Below are positions 20,053-33,192 of a DNA stretch of 64,000 nt, one piece after another. The notes beneath the pieces are model-generated. The model saw only the letters and a program-made list of their open reading frames with translations, ran no database searches and was not told the origin of the DNA. The number at the start of each line of letters is the position of its first letter. Within the stretch, counting starts at the first letter, position 1. Source of the DNA: Misgurnus anguillicaudatus (Eukaryota > Chordata > Actinopteri > Cypriniformes > Cobitidae); the NCBI RefSeq assembly GCF_027580225.2, contig NC_073356.2:12369001-12433000 (forward strand). Direction: 5' to 3'. The position numbers were made by a program, and so were the translations under genes.

Positions 20053-22411
20053 AGCAGCTATCATGCTTACCTCACTGTAGCGTTAATAAAACAGGTTTTG
20101 ATGCAACTTTTGACGTCGTGGATTGTGATTTAAACAAAATGGCGCCCCTGAGTGAAAAGATCTTATCAAAGTTTATTAAAACTATGTCATTTGTACTGGT
20201 TTAAATTTCACATTCATAACCCGCATTGTTAATCTAATAGATGTGAGTTGGGGGACTGTTTAAAACAAAGTATGTTATTTGTGTCTCTGACATGAATGTA
20301 AAGTGTTGGTGTGTGAGGAGAAAGACAAGGAACATGGTGACTCAACCACAGTCAGAAATCTGATTACAGGACACATCTATTGAGTCTCCTGGCCAGGGGC
20401 CTGTCAGCCTCCCCACATTCTCTATTCAACTCCAGAGCTACTGATTCAGATTTCATCTAGATAACCCTCCATCCCACCCCCCACCCCCTTTAATTCAAGT
20501 CATTGTCAGCAGCGTATGCTGCAAACATTTTTTTTTTTGCATTGAAACAGAGGCAAGAGTGTATGTGTGTATTGGCATACAAACAATTTGCACTTTTAAT
20601 TTAATAAGTGACGTTTGTCTGCAGAGGGGTTGGGAAAGGTTATTTCATGGACACCGGTGGTCATTATGTTATTATGTGATTTCTGACGGTGACTTCCCGG
20701 CATAATTTCCTGCTCTTACACGATTGCCATGACAACCACGTCACCATTGACAACAGACATTTAAGAAGATGAAGCACAACTATAAACAGCTCGACGCAAA
20801 CAGCCTCATAAATATGAATAAAGTGGAACTAGCATGAATATTACATTGCATTACTTACTCATAACATTAAAGGCAATTAGGTGGCCATTATGAACGTGAA
20901 AAAATAAATACTCCCCTGAGGTATTTTTTCAAAGCATATATTGTTTTTGTGTGGAAACTAAACATTTAGTTTTCAACTAGGATCTATTATACCGACGTAA
21001 CCATTTCTCACGCTTTAATCGAATCACTTAATCTAACATGAATGCTCATGATGGAAGTCTGCGTCAAGCAAACAGTAATTGGCGGCATTTGCGTTGATAT
21101 GCGGAGACTGCAATTGGTCAACCGATGCGTACGTCAGGTCTAATTGCGTTTGTTATTTATTTCATTTGAAGGTGACTGTGACAAATGTATTTATTTGCGA
21201 GAATTCCAGTTGTTTGTACTTTACGAGACGTTTTATTCAATTCCACCCACACCCCATGTAATCGTGTTTCCTGAATGCACTACCAATGAGTAACTTCCGG
21301 AAAACGGACCTCAATCGTGACCTGTGTTTTTTTTTTTTTTTTGAGAAAATTGACATCAGGTTTGTTCCTGCTTATTTATCTGTAAAAATGGGTTCACCCA
21401 GAGAGGACCAGTCATTCAGGCATGACAAGTGCTGAGGGAAATCAATTAAACTGGCCTGCAGGGGCCAAAATATTCAAGGTCTCTGAGCTTTCCTGAGCTC
21501 GCTAAAGTGACGCACTGTTCCACAAGCACCAGCTCTATTGTGAGGCTGTTACTAAGAAACCATCAGGATACTTTATTTCATAAGGTGTTTTAAACACACA
21601 CTGTCTTCCATTCATTTGTAATAAATTTCTCTATAAACATTTATGTTGTAATTTTTCACACAAGAAATCTGAATACACTGAATATTTTTAACCTATTGGG
21701 TCAAAAAGGAACGAACCTTGTAATTTTTAATCCAAAATGATGCGTTGCCAGCCAATTTTGGGTAAACATTTTCTGAGGTAATTTTACCCAACTGCTAAGT
21801 TTGTCCCCTTTTTGAGCCAATGCTCGGTTGAAAATAACCCAGATTTTTTTAGTGTACTTTAACAGTACTATTTTAGCGTTATTTTGCAGTAGTTTCCAAT
21901 AAAAAAAGACGCACTTTTCTAAAATGGCAGCAGCTGCGCCACGCTCGTCGTTCTTTACGCACTCAGCGATGAGCGCCCAGAATTAAAAAAAATTCAACTT
22001 TGAGTGAAATGCTCAGCTAGTCAATATCACTTCTCATGAAGCATTCCAATCACAGTGGAGGAGGGGCGGGACAAATATCACAATAACCAACCAATGCATC
22101 ATTTATCGACTGGTAAACAAAGCAGAAGTATGATAACAAAGCGCTTAGCTGAAAAAATGCTGGCAAGCACCCACAGTCGGAAACGCTTGGTGTACACGCC
22201 CCCTTATGTTAGGTTGCAGATTCATTTTTTATGTAAAATTTGTGCCAATTTTGAAGCGAAGCCAGGTGAGGACCCCTAAAGTTGCTGTAGTGCTGATATG
22301 AAGCACACTGCTAGCAACCACGTTTACTGGTTTGATTCTCAGGGAGCACACAACTGCTTTGGATGAAATTAAAAGTGACACGGCTTTTCGGATGTTAATC
22401 TGGAGTACCTT
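20053..22411. other. intergenic DNA, no gene seen
   Basis: Contains a poly-T tract (21328-21343) and, at 21690-21860, a MITE-like block in which GGGTCAAAAAGGAACGAAC and inverted GTCCCCTTTTTGAGCC flank ACCCAACTGC. 20780-20900 is AT-rich with ATGAATA and TAATTA-like motifs. No coding features. Confidence 0.4.
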
Positions 22412-22820
22412 TAGACCCCTTCAAGGTTTGTAAACATTGAATGACTATCGGGTGCGCGCACAGCATGGGGTCAAACTGTTCATACCGTCCAGGCTTTATA
22501 ATTTAATCTAACAGGGCTGAAAAATGATGACTTACCTGAAATGAAGTGAGGACTACAAACACAAGCCTCTTTGATATTTGCATTGTTCCAGTCTGCACGT
22601 TAATTGCTTGCAGCCGCAGATGTTGTATTTTTTTGTTTTTGAGATTCTGCATGAACCGCGAAAACTTAACGGAAGACCTGGTGCGATTTTCACAGCCCAC
22701 GACGTAAGTAGGCATTTTTGACGATACCGAATAATACGCAACTCATTCTGCTGTAATGGCTTTTCTGACCCCGACATGTGCAGTGGGAACCGCCTGTGAC
22801 GTGAACTGTGAAGGGGTCTA
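22412..22820. mobile_element. non-autonomous TIR element (TAGACCCCTTCA ends)
   Basis: Left TAGACCCCTTCAAGG and right inverted TGAAGGGGTCTA bound 409 bp with no coding capacity. The ORFs at 22503-22777 are shadows. Its ends resemble those of the larger element at 61548-62616 (TAGACCTTTTGCG). Confidence 0.6.
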
Positions 22821-23514
22821 TAGAATATTATTACATCCTTTATATCTCCAAAGAGTCTTTAGTTTAATCAGATTTATAAAAGAAAGATTAGCTTTACTGA
22901 TTCTTTCCAATAACATATTAAAAAATTAAGAAGTATGAGTTACTAATGCGGGAGGAGCGAGTACAAGTCTTGCAACACTATACAACACTTATAACTTATG
23001 ATTCACTACATGTTTGTGTAATTTATATAATATGCACGCGCCTATTTCCAACATAAGACAGAAGTCTTACTTACCGCATGAACTCATGACCCGGTTGGGA
23101 AAATCCATCGCATCAAACACAAATGCAAAACTCTTTTGCTACCCCGGATAATAAACTATAACCATTGTTTCCATAAGGCTGGCTTTCTTCTCTTTACATT
23201 CAAAAACACACTTCTTCATTCATGCCATTGTTGAGTTTTGAAATTAAACAAAGCTGTTGCGTGATGTGATGTTTAAGCTCTAGCGTCTCCCGCTGATTGA
23301 CGGGTGGGCGGGGTTTTCCAGGGGAAGTGCCCACAAAAAGAAGTAATATGTATAGAAACCCTTGAAACGTCAGCTGGACCCGTAATCGAAAAAAAACTTT
23401 TAAAAACTTGTACGAAACCTGGCGAAGTGCATTCGACACAGAAATACTCTGTAACACGCCCAACTGTTTCTTTGACACTTTGTCTACGTTTAGCATGAGG
23501 AAACAACTCTATAA
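22821..23514. other. intergenic DNA, no gene seen
   Basis: Includes a GC-richer stretch at 23280-23330 (ACGGGTGGGCGGGG). Overlapping ORFs on both strands lack family features. Confidence 0.35.
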
Positions 23515-23685
23515 CTGAGCTTAGCTGGTTTTAGAGAGGTTTTGGCCACATTCCAGCCTGACCAACTAAGACCAGCTACAAACCTCTCTAAAACTAGCCT
23601 ACTACACAAGCCTGATCAGGTAACCAGGCCTGTAGACTAGCTAAAACCAAGCTAGGAGACCAGCTAAAACCAGGCTTTTCAGTAG
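23515..23685. repeat. minisatellite-like ACCAGCTAAAACCAG repeat
   Basis: Variants of AGCTAAAACCAGGC and their complements (TAGCTGGTTTTAGAGAGG) recur at least six times within 170 bp in both orientations. This is a simple dispersed fish repeat. Non-coding. Confidence 0.6.
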
Positions 23686-26600
23686 GATTAACAACAACTG
23701 AGCTACAAGAACAAAAGCGTTAATGCACCAGAATGAGACAAGCATGGAAATAAATACTGGCCTTAACTTTGTCTTTTCAGTTGGGAAAACAGCATCCGTG
23801 TTTTCAATGAGTTGTTAGTATTTTTCTCATGTACTGGAAAAGTCATCACAAGCTTGAGGCACATTGACCTTTTTGTCAAGGACTTATCGAGAAGTAGGAT
23901 GAACAGTACAAGCTTGCTGAGACAAAGTGCAGACAATTACTCCAAGATATTAAAAGCCCTGAAATACAAGTCAACAGCAGAGTCACTTGATCTACAAATG
24001 TCATGAAACAGTGACGTGTGTGCCAAAGATAATGTAATTAATTTGTTGTTGTTTTTTAAAATCCCATACGGTAAAAAGAAAGGATGATGTTGTGTACAGC
24101 ATAATTCCCAAATAGTCACAAATACGTCTTTCTCGATCTCTCTCCACCTGTTTATCTGCGTGTCTGTGTTTGTGTTCCCAACAGAAATGTAGAGAGCAGA
24201 TCTGGAGCGGTACCAACCAATCACGAGGCTCCATGGAGTGCCGCAAGCCTCGACGGAGAACATGCAGTCACATGACTCATTTGAACCAGACGACAAACAC
24301 AGAAAAGAGAGACGGGCACTTTGAGAGCGAGACAGGTATGGAAACAGATAGATAAAGGTTATCTGGATGGAAGGAGGACGACGGCAATAGGGAAATCATG
24401 CAGAACAACAGTAGGGATAACAGGAGAGAGTTACAGCGATGACACAGGGTGCAAGGGTGGTGTCTACAGCTGAGGTCATTCCCGTTACAAAATGTACCAA
24501 AAGCAGGAGGACTATGAGAATATAAACAAAAAAGATGCAGGGAGACAGTAAGGTGAATATAAAGAAGAAACTGTCACAAGTGATGGTTGTCGTGGCAACA
24601 TCTCCTATCTGCAAACCTTTTCCAAAACGAACACCCACACGGATTTTACACTATTTAGGCTTTATTCACCTTGCTAATAGTCAGAGATGAATGGAGGCGG
24701 AGAAAAGAATGGACTTTCTGTTCTCAGACCGCACCAAGAAATATTTACAATGGATAAGCAATCATCACAGAAATTATGTGTGTTTAAGTACACACTCCAT
24801 CAAGTCCATGTACACTCGACAGTACACTTACTTAAGGCTTTACTTTCATCATTTCCCTGTCTGACTATGAATTCAGCACATTAGTTTGTTTTCTCAGGGA
24901 ACATAAGGCTGAGGTTCACCGTGATTGGGACAGGACGTGTAATTGAATGCAAACAAATAAGATATAGGATTTTTACTTTACAATCGCTTTAGGAAACAAA
25001 AAATGAAATGGGATTTGCAGAGGATTTGGTAGGCGTTCATGACAGGCCATTATAAAGCAAAGTCTTGCAGAAGCAAGTTTGGGGATAACAGAGCGGGCTA
25101 CGTGGGACAGAGACAGAACAGTAATATGCATTTTTAGATTGTGACATCACTGAGCCATGCATTGACAGAGGGCTTCACAAACACACACATGTTGATATAC
25201 TAATATGTCTGATTTTATATCACTGTGGGGACTTTCCATAGACGTAATGACTTTTATACCAACCACTCAAAGATAATGATGGGTAACAAAAAATGTATCT
25301 TTTTCTAAGTTTATGAATCTGTTAAAAAAATTTACTTTAAAGGTGCCAAAGAATGCATTAAAATAATCTGTTAAATTGTTCTCTGATATATAAATACATA
25401 GAAGGTATGTGGTTTTATTAAAGTGCCCATATTATGAAAATTATAATTAATATTAATATTAATTCACGAATTATACGAATTTGTGGCCAAAAATGGCCAT
25501 TGGATGTATTTTATTGGACTTTCAGGGATCATTCACACATCTGAAACAGACTGGATTCAATTCGCGATCGTTGTATTAACACAAAAGGTAAGAAGTCACG
25601 TTATATTTTGCATGTTGTCATCTTCTGTCACAAAATACTACATTTATGATGCTAGAGCATCTGTATCTCAAAACAGAGATCATACATTAATGCTAATCCC
25701 GTAAATTATACCTTTTAAATGTATAGTGATGTTAAAATTGTTTGTAGACAGTTTGTAGATTATATAGATATTTTTGCAGGCTAGATAGTTTACAGCGTGG
25801 TTTTGAAAGTTAAAAAAATATTTTACGGCTTTATTTTACAACTCTACAAGAAGTAATAGTGCTTTGCCAAACCAAAAGTTTTTTGCCAAACTAACCGAGA
25901 CCGGGCCTTACCGCCCCGGCTTTTCTGACGAGGCTAACGTACCCCTGAGTCTCTTATAACTTTACGGTCCGGACCTCCCGCTAGCTTCTAGCAATTAGCA
26001 CGTGGTCCACAAGCAGTATATAACAAACCGAATAGCTTTTCTCATGTCTTTCTCCGCTGCCAACTCAAGCTGACGCACGACCTCAACGTCATCGTTTTTA
26101 GCCACCCCCCTCTGTTCGTTGATTGGACCTGCAGATTTTTGCAGGAGAAAAAGAAACTCTACACAGCAGTCCCAGACGTTATACTGAAGCGAAATGAAAA
26201 TTAGCGCAAGCACATAAGAGGGCGGAGCCAGGCTAAGAACTTTAGCCTAAATGTTAGCATATAGCATTAACTAGCATATAACTCAGCAGTCAAAACTTTG
26301 TTTCTTGCATTGTAATTCAATGTGTAATTTAATGTTGGGGCGTACATCTCTACTGTAATGTCACAGTCTGTGTTATGTTGAGATTGCCTGTTTTCTAGCG
26401 GTCTTTTGCATGCACAAGGTTTACATAAGGAGGAAACAGTTGTGTTTGACACAATATGTCACCGTGTTATATATTACTTTACTATAAGTTTTGCAAGTTG
26501 AGCTTCCAATAAATGTAGAAACTGTGGCGAAGGGTGGCCTTTTGAACAAAATCAACTGTTGTCTGTCAACCATAAGAAGGAGCAACGTGTCTGTTCCTGC

Positions 26601-26921
26601 ACTGTTAAAAATACTTTTCATGTGGAAACATAAATCTGGATCCTTAATCACATTTTTGTGCTCCGTTTTAATCTGTGTTGAGTCATCATGGTGTACATCA
26701 TGTACGATGTAACTAAAGTGCATCCAGGGTGTATTTATCCTCTTACCCTAACTGCAGATGGGCACCCAGCGGTACAGCGGGCAGATGTGGAGAGAGCAAT
26801 GTGCTGGGAAAATATTGCTCATATTAAATTAGCCTGTACTGCAGAGGAGCCCAGCTGATGTGATCAAGTTTGACTTGTATGGGAAGAGATCATGTTGTTC
26901 ACCTATGCAAACATTCTGCTT

Positions 26922-26922
<1 letters not shown>
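23686..26922. other. intergenic DNA, no gene seen
   Basis: Long stretch without recognisable exons. 25420-25445 (TTAAAGTGCCCATATTATGAAA) has the appearance of a TTAA MITE terminus related to family C, but the opposite end was not found. ORFs (for example 23937-24296, 26421-26723) carry no motifs. Confidence 0.35.

Positions 26923-26968
<46 letters not shown>
26923..26968. repeat. (CT)n microsatellite
   Basis: About 23 CT dinucleotides; produces the poly-Leu-Ser stretch of the spurious ORF at 26860-27153. Confidence 0.9.
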
Positions 26969-26972
<4 letters not shown>

Positions 26973-27159
26973 GTACTGTTCATTTAATAATATAACTAGA
27001 AACTGCATGTTTTATTGGTGTCCGTGGAGAAATGGGACAATGGAGATTTTGTTGGCGAACAGTCATAAAGAGCAGCTGGTTTGCTGGCCCTCATGGCTCT
27101 CTGTGGCCCCGGGCCAGAACTTTTCATTCTACAGACATCTGACAGATCAATAAGAAAAA

Positions 27160-27300
27160 TAAAACAAAGACATACAGGTTAGGTGAATTGGAGATGTCAA
27201 ATTGTCCTTCCCCAACTTGTGTATAAACTACCTGGTTCTCGCCATGATGAATATAGCCATATATGCTGGAATTGCATTAATAAAAAAATCTGAAATGTGC
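27160..27300 (+). repeat. SINE 3' fragment
   Basis: ACATACAGGTTAGGTGAATTGG, then GATGTCAAATTGTCCTTCCCC, TGGTTCTCGCCATGATGAATATAGCC and ATTAATAAAA follow the 3' half of the tRNA-headed fish SINE of which a 5' piece lies at 6106-6290. Confidence 0.5.
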
Positions 27301-27678
27301 ATCCTGCATAATTGTTTATTGCCCATTTTAGGCATTTTAAGCAGAGTTATTGAATACAACACATCTCATAGCACTCAAGAATCTCTTGAGATCAGCCTTC
27401 AGTAAACATCTTATTTAATGCACTCTTGGTTGTCTCAAGAGAAATGTGATAAGCTCATCTTGTAATCTGGGCCCTTCAGGGACTTCAGATGTTCCCTCAA
27501 CATACTCTCAAGCAGTAGGTATATCCAGAGGCTTAACATTTCTCCAAGTCTTCTCTATGTGCTGAAAGCATGTTGCTTGTACAGTGTAGCTTTCAACAGC
27601 CATTGCAGTATTACCTGTTGAAATAATTATTACAGTTGAGGGAATGTAGCAATGTATCTCAATGTGTGGAAAATTTAA
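27301..27678. other. intergenic DNA, nothing recognised
   Basis: No ORF with features and no repeat ends. Confidence 0.35.
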
Positions 27679-29775
27679 GGACAAGTTCAGTATTTTACAC
27701 TTAAAGGATAATTCGGGTATTTAACACTTTGAGTCTCATTTCTGGTTTGTTTTGGATGAACTACAGTGATGGCCACAGAAATTTTGACAATAGGTCGTGT
27801 CTTGACTTTTTGACTCATTTAGAAGCGTCTCTTGACTGCTTCAGAATGGAAGTCAATGGCCATGCACAAAATGTCATTAAAACAACACTTGTGGTTCATG
27901 GTGTTCGTTGATGATTAAAAACAAATATATAGGCGCAATGTATGATTTCAATCCGTGTTATTTGCTATAGTGGAACTATTTTTTCAGATACCTCACAACC
28001 GTGTATATACTTCCGCTCTATATTTGAGTTTGAAGCATGAATGAACATAGTCCAACAAACTGTAATAAAACGGTAGCATACTTTCAAAATCAAGTTTATT
28101 TATAACACTTACACCATCCAATATGTTTTTTTCATCGGCAGAACAATAAAGAAGATATTTTGCAGAAACCCCAGTGCTCCGTCATGCAAGTCAACCGATC
28201 CGCACACATTACGAGCTAAAGCATATATATCCAATACAACAGTAATCCCCCATAACTCCGTGTGACATATTGACGTCTTGTGAAGCAAATCAATCAGTTT
28301 TTGCAAGAAACTGAATGTTATTTACAACATTATTAGCGTGAATGCCAAAGCAGGAAGCGCGTTTTCCATTTGAGGCGATCTCTTCCACTGGTGTGCGTTT
28401 GGTGGCTGTTGGCTATGGATGTTGGTCTCTCTGCGCCACCTATAGAGCGGGAGGGTGAAGCGCACTTCCTGCTTGGCAAAAGCTCTGCATTAACGCTGTA
28501 AAATATTTATATATATATATATTCGAATCCCAAAACTGAAATACAGAACGAATATTCGAATATTCTGGTCCAGCCCTACAAATATGGGAAAAATTTATTC
28601 TGAGAGAAACCGAGCGAAAAAACAACCACCACATGTAAACAGTCCCTTTTCCTTTTCCGGCGGCGGCGGAGTGATATATCAGCGAGCAATGAGTCTTCCA
28701 GAGAAGTCAATGGAATTTTACAAAATGCCAAATAAAACACGACAGAAACTGTATTTCGCTACACAACTTGTTTTTAATCATCAACGAACACCACGAACCA
28801 CTCGGTGAGTAGCACAGTTTTGAAAATGAACGTTAAGTGTTGTTTTAATGACATGTTTGTTCATGGCCATTGACTTCCATTCTGAAGCAGTCAAGAGACG
28901 CTTCTAAACGAGTCAAAAACTCAAGACACGACCCATTGTCAAAATTTCTGTGTCCATCACTGTAGTTCATCCAAAACAAACCAGAAATGAGACTCAAAGT
29001 GTTAAATACCGGAATTATCCTTTAAAGCCCTGTTTTCAGATTGTTTGAAATGAAATAGAACGGTTTTGACTAAAATTTAAACATATGCGGCTGGCCCGAG
29101 AATTTTCGCGTGTTTGTTGAATCACCTCCCACTTCTACAATGGCTGCATAGGTGCACTGGAACAATCCTTCCTAAAATGCATTAAACTTTCATTTAGAAA
29201 AACGTGAAACTCACCGAGTGGTCAGGGGTGTTCATTGATATGCTCACACAAAAATCGCTTCAAAAGATGCTTTCCAACAGGTTTTTTTCGTAGTTTTTGT
29301 CCAACTCCATTGGCTTGTATTAGATGTGCTGTGAGGTACGGTATTACTCCGCGCCGAGAACATTGTTTGTATTCTTGCAATTGGCAAAGGCGGATTATCG
29401 CCACCAACTGGGCTGGAGTGTCTATTATTCAAGCAATCAACGGAAGAATATACGGGTGTGAGGCTTTTGGAAAAATAGATCCATAAGTTTACAACGAATG
29501 CTAAACCACCTATTGGAAAGCATCTTTTGCAGCGATTTTTGTGTGAGCATATCAGTGAACACCCCTGACCACTCGGTGAGTTTCACGTCTTTGTAAACGA
29601 AAATTTAATGCATTTAAGGAAGGATTGTTCCAGTGCACCTATGCAGCAATTGTAGAACAAACACCTGAAAATTCTCGGGCCAGCATCATATGTCCAAATT
29701 TCAGTCAAAACCGTTCTATTTCATCATAAACAATCTGAAAACAGAGCTTTAAGTGTAAAATACCCAACTTGTCCT
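27679..29775. mobile_element. TTAA-flanked foldback MITE, family A copy 2 (interrupted)
   Basis: TTAA (27675-27678), then GGACAAGTTCAGTATTTTACAC. The right end is GTGTAAAATACCCAACTTGTCCT then TTAA (29776-29779). Without the family B insertion it would be about 780 bp, with arms of about 290 bp (29027-29290 mirrored by 29505-29775). Copy 1 at 11377 carries only a short left arm. ORFs at 29222-29486 are shadows. Confidence 0.8.
27705..29021. mobile_element. TTAA-flanked foldback MITE, family B, inside family A
   Basis: Ends AGGATAATTCGGGTATTTAAC and GTTAAATACCGGAATTATCCT, each bordered by TTAA (27701-27704 and 29022-29025). Arms of about 210-250 bp (27705-27955 and 28774-29021) share GAGTCTCATTTCTGGTTTG, GCGTCTCTTGACTGCTTCAG and GTCATTAAAACAACACTT as inverted copies. 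The unpaired middle contains ATTCGAATATTCTGGTCCAG near 28553-28572, which looks like the end of yet another (hAT-like) element. No transposase. Confidence 0.85.
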
Positions 29776-29887
29776 TTAATGCACACTTGACGACTAAAGC
29801 CAAATGGATGTGCACTCCAGACCTTTTCAGGAAATGATACACTCACCTTTTGGGGGTGGAAAGTATATCATCATTTCATGCAAAAGG

Positions 29888-29888
<1 letters not shown>

Positions 29889-29959
<71 letters not shown>
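29889..29959. repeat. (GT)n microsatellite
   Basis: About 35 GT dinucleotides. The Cys-Val ORF at 29804-30079 is an artefact. Confidence 0.95.
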
Positions 29960-29961
<2 letters not shown>

Positions 29962-30644
29962 AAGCAAAAGCTCCTGGGTAAGAAAAAATAAAGACAGAAT
30001 GTACTCTACACAGCAAGAAGACTATTGTAATGCCATTGAAGGTACAGTGCGTCATACAAGGTACTTCAAAGAAATGTGACCCAGCCTGTAAAAGCCATCT
30101 AAAATCTTTTTTTGTGTGTGATTTATTCTAGTTTCGTGCTTCCTGTCACAGACACTCAATGTCACTCTGCGTCACTCCATAAAACACCTTCCTGTTATAT
30201 AATTATAGTAGTAGACGCTTTTATCCAAAGTAACGGTTATGCTCAATAAGAAATATACAGTATCTGCACCTATTATAAACACTTAAAGATCATTAGAGCT
30301 AAACAAACATTTACAATCGCTGACAAATCATATCATACATATAAGTGGGGTTGTTAAAGGGACACAAGGCAAGTCTGAGTATTATTTCTCTACTAGCTCC
30401 CCCTAGTGTCTGGGAGTAAATGCTTTCTATATCTGATACTTTACGAGACTGAAGGACACCGGGTCGGATACAGCGAACTTGCAAGTGGAGTATTCTTCTT
30501 ACAGACGGTAGGGGCGGGCGAGAGAGTCTTCATTCGTCATGTATTGAGTCATTTAACCATATACAGACTTACGAAGATGATTTATTAACATAAAAATGCT
30601 GCCTTGTGTCTCTTTAAGATACTAGAAACTGTAACAAATGATTT
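29960..30644. other. intergenic DNA, no gene seen
   Basis: 30205-30235 has AGACGCTTTTATCCAAAGTAACGG, a phrase frequent in fish dispersed repeats. Nothing else recognised. Confidence 0.4.
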
Positions 30645-31317
30645 GTTGGTTCAACTTAAAAAAGCAAGTTACCTTGTTGCCTTAAAACTTTGAGTTCATT
30701 CTACTTAAAGGTTAATTGTGTAACTTTAAGAAGGATCTCTTGACAGAAATGCAATATAATATACATAACAAAATTATCAGTGGTGTATAAAGACCTTAAA
30801 TAATGAACTGTATTGTTTTTATTACCTTGGAATGAGCCATTTTTATCTACATATCTCCTTACATTAAGGTTGCCAACTTTCTTACTCTGAAATACAGGAC
30901 AAAACATGACCTGCCGCAGCAGTACAAATATGGTTTTGTGTACAGTGTATTTAAGCCATTTGTCAAAATGATAGCTAATCTCCTATTCACATATTAATGT
31001 TTAACTCTTATGCCCTGGCAACATACTGTAGGTTTATTAATAGTTTGTTAATTTACGACCCAGTTCTTTAATTGAACCATTATCTTTAATATTTGTCTAA
31101 AACAAAACACTTGTGAATTCATGTTAATTTTACGTGTGACAAACTAAAACTAACACAGATTCTGTAAGATGTAGTTTTAAGATATGTTTGTCCTGTGATG
31201 GCTACCATACACTCTAAAAACTGGCTCGTAATCATAGGGTAACCATTTTAAGTGCCATATAGCACCAATGTAGGTACCTGTGTAGAACCATATTGTGCTA
31301 TATAGAACCATATCTGG

Positions 31318-33192
31318 GGGGTATTCCAGAAAGCAGGTTATGTGACTTACCCGGGTAAGTTTAGGAGTAAGTAAGCGGATAACCTCTGCTTTCGGTTCCA
31401 AAAACGGAGGTAACTTTCGGGTTATGTAAGTAACCATAGCAACTGACTCTCTGAAGATAACCTGCTCCGGACCAGGTTATGTTGCAGGGTAAGTTCATTT
31501 TAGTAAATGATTCGAGGCTCCGGAGGATGTCTGCGCATGCGTGTACTTATGATGAGCGTGCAGCGGGCGTGGAATTATATATTTTGCATAATATTACAAT
31601 ATTAAAGCATTTATTTTATTACATTTACAGTCGTGAATATTTACTGCTGTCTTAAAAAATTTATTTTCTATAAAGAAACAATTTTTTGAATAACATGGAT
31701 TGATATTTGTGATTGGACTTATTACTATACATTTAATTATGTCCATTATTAATAAAAATTGATTCATATTTGTGTTCGGACTAAATTCTATACATTTAAT
31801 TATGTTCATTATTAAAATATCTCCAGATATTTACTATTATCAGTTAGAATCATGTACACAATGAAATAAAATTATAAATATATATTTCATAGTATAATAT
31901 TTATTTCTTAAACATGCACTTCAGATCCGTAGCCCCCTCTCTACATTTGATCTATAGTTGGTCTTTTTCTAAATCACATTTTTTTCTTTAAAATGGGCCT
32001 TTTGTAGCTCCTTTCCTGAGCTATCATTTTTGAGCCAAAGGAAAATTGAGATGTTTGGTTATATTAGATGATACAGGACATATTAGAACATACTATTGAC
32101 ACTAATGTAACATTTCTATTCTCCACTTCGGTCATAGCATATCCTAATCGTCTAATGCAAATGAATTATACTTTTTAGTGTAGTGTACTGAAAAGCATTA
32201 CACAAAATGATTGAAAATCTGTAAGGAAGCTTTACAATTAAAGGGTGCATTAATAAGCTATCATTAAATGTTAAAAATGGTGATACAGTCCCTGCTGAAA
32301 AAAACAATAAAACTATTACAGAAAATTCTAATGGTTTTATTGGTTTTATTTGAAATATGTAGTGGTTCTAATGGAATATGGCCCAAAACACACTACAATG
32401 TAATGGTTTTAATGGTAAAAGCTTATGGTTCCTATTGGTATTTTAATGGAAACCATTAGAATTTTCTGTTATGGTTTTATTGTTTTTTTCAGCAGGGGTG
32501 TCATACAATAGAAAAGTCCTAAAACTAAACCGGGTCACCCAAAGGAGCAGAAGTAAAATAAGTACAATATAGTGAATATTATCATATTATCATTTATGCA
32601 TACACAATACAATCATATCTAAAAAAAACTGTAACCATGTTTTTTTGGTTTTAACTGTAGTAAAACCATTGTTAATTTTCGTAAGGGAAAATATATTCAT
32701 AATTCATATGTTTAAAATCATACATAAAATCTATGATTATTTTTACAGGCTTTTAAATAATATTTAAATAATATTGTGTGTATTTTCGTTGAGACACATA
32801 TAATATTGGACTTAAATGGGGTAAAATAGAATCGTATTAATTATTTATTTAATTAATTTAATCTGTTTTGTAATCACGCACTTTTAAGCCGATTATAAAA
32901 CGTTGATTTTGGCAGAAAGTATTGGTTTATAATGTTATTTCTCATTTAAAAACTTTTAAGTTCTCTGTTGTTTCCATGGTGACTCGTGAAATCTGTGATC
33001 CATTGACAATGTCTTTATGTTGTTACCGTGAGCGCGCATTAACTCTGGGTTACCTTCAGCGGGTTGATTGAACTAACTCTTAAACTGTGTTTTGGAACCG
33101 ACATACCCCGAGTAAGCAAGTTTGGGGTTGATCAACCCAAAGTTCAGGATTAATCTGATGGTAAGTTAACCCTGCTTTCTGGAATACACCCC
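31318..33192. mobile_element. Harbinger-like element with GGGGTATTCCAGAAAGCAGG ends
   Basis: Left GGGGTATTCCAGAAAGCAGG, right inverted GGGGTGTATTCCAGAAAGCAGG, with TGG directly outside both ends (31315-31317, 33193-33195) as a 3-bp target duplication. Subterminal GGTTATGT and TAACCTGC motifs occur on the left side. No transposase recognised in 1.9 kb; the minus-strand ORFs (31594-31809 and others) have no features. Three-base duplications fit PIF/Harbinger. Confidence 0.7.
32289..32498. repeat. 210-bp foldback MITE inside the Harbinger-like element
   Basis: CCCTGCTGAAAAAAACAATA and TACAGAAAATTCTAATGG on the left return inverted at the right end (CCATTAGAATTTTCTGTTAT, TATTGTTTTTTTCAGCAGGG). 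The arms cover most of the element. Confidence 0.75.

Noticed and set aside
29804..30079. ORF with a Cys-Val run
   Set aside because: Produced by the GT microsatellite.
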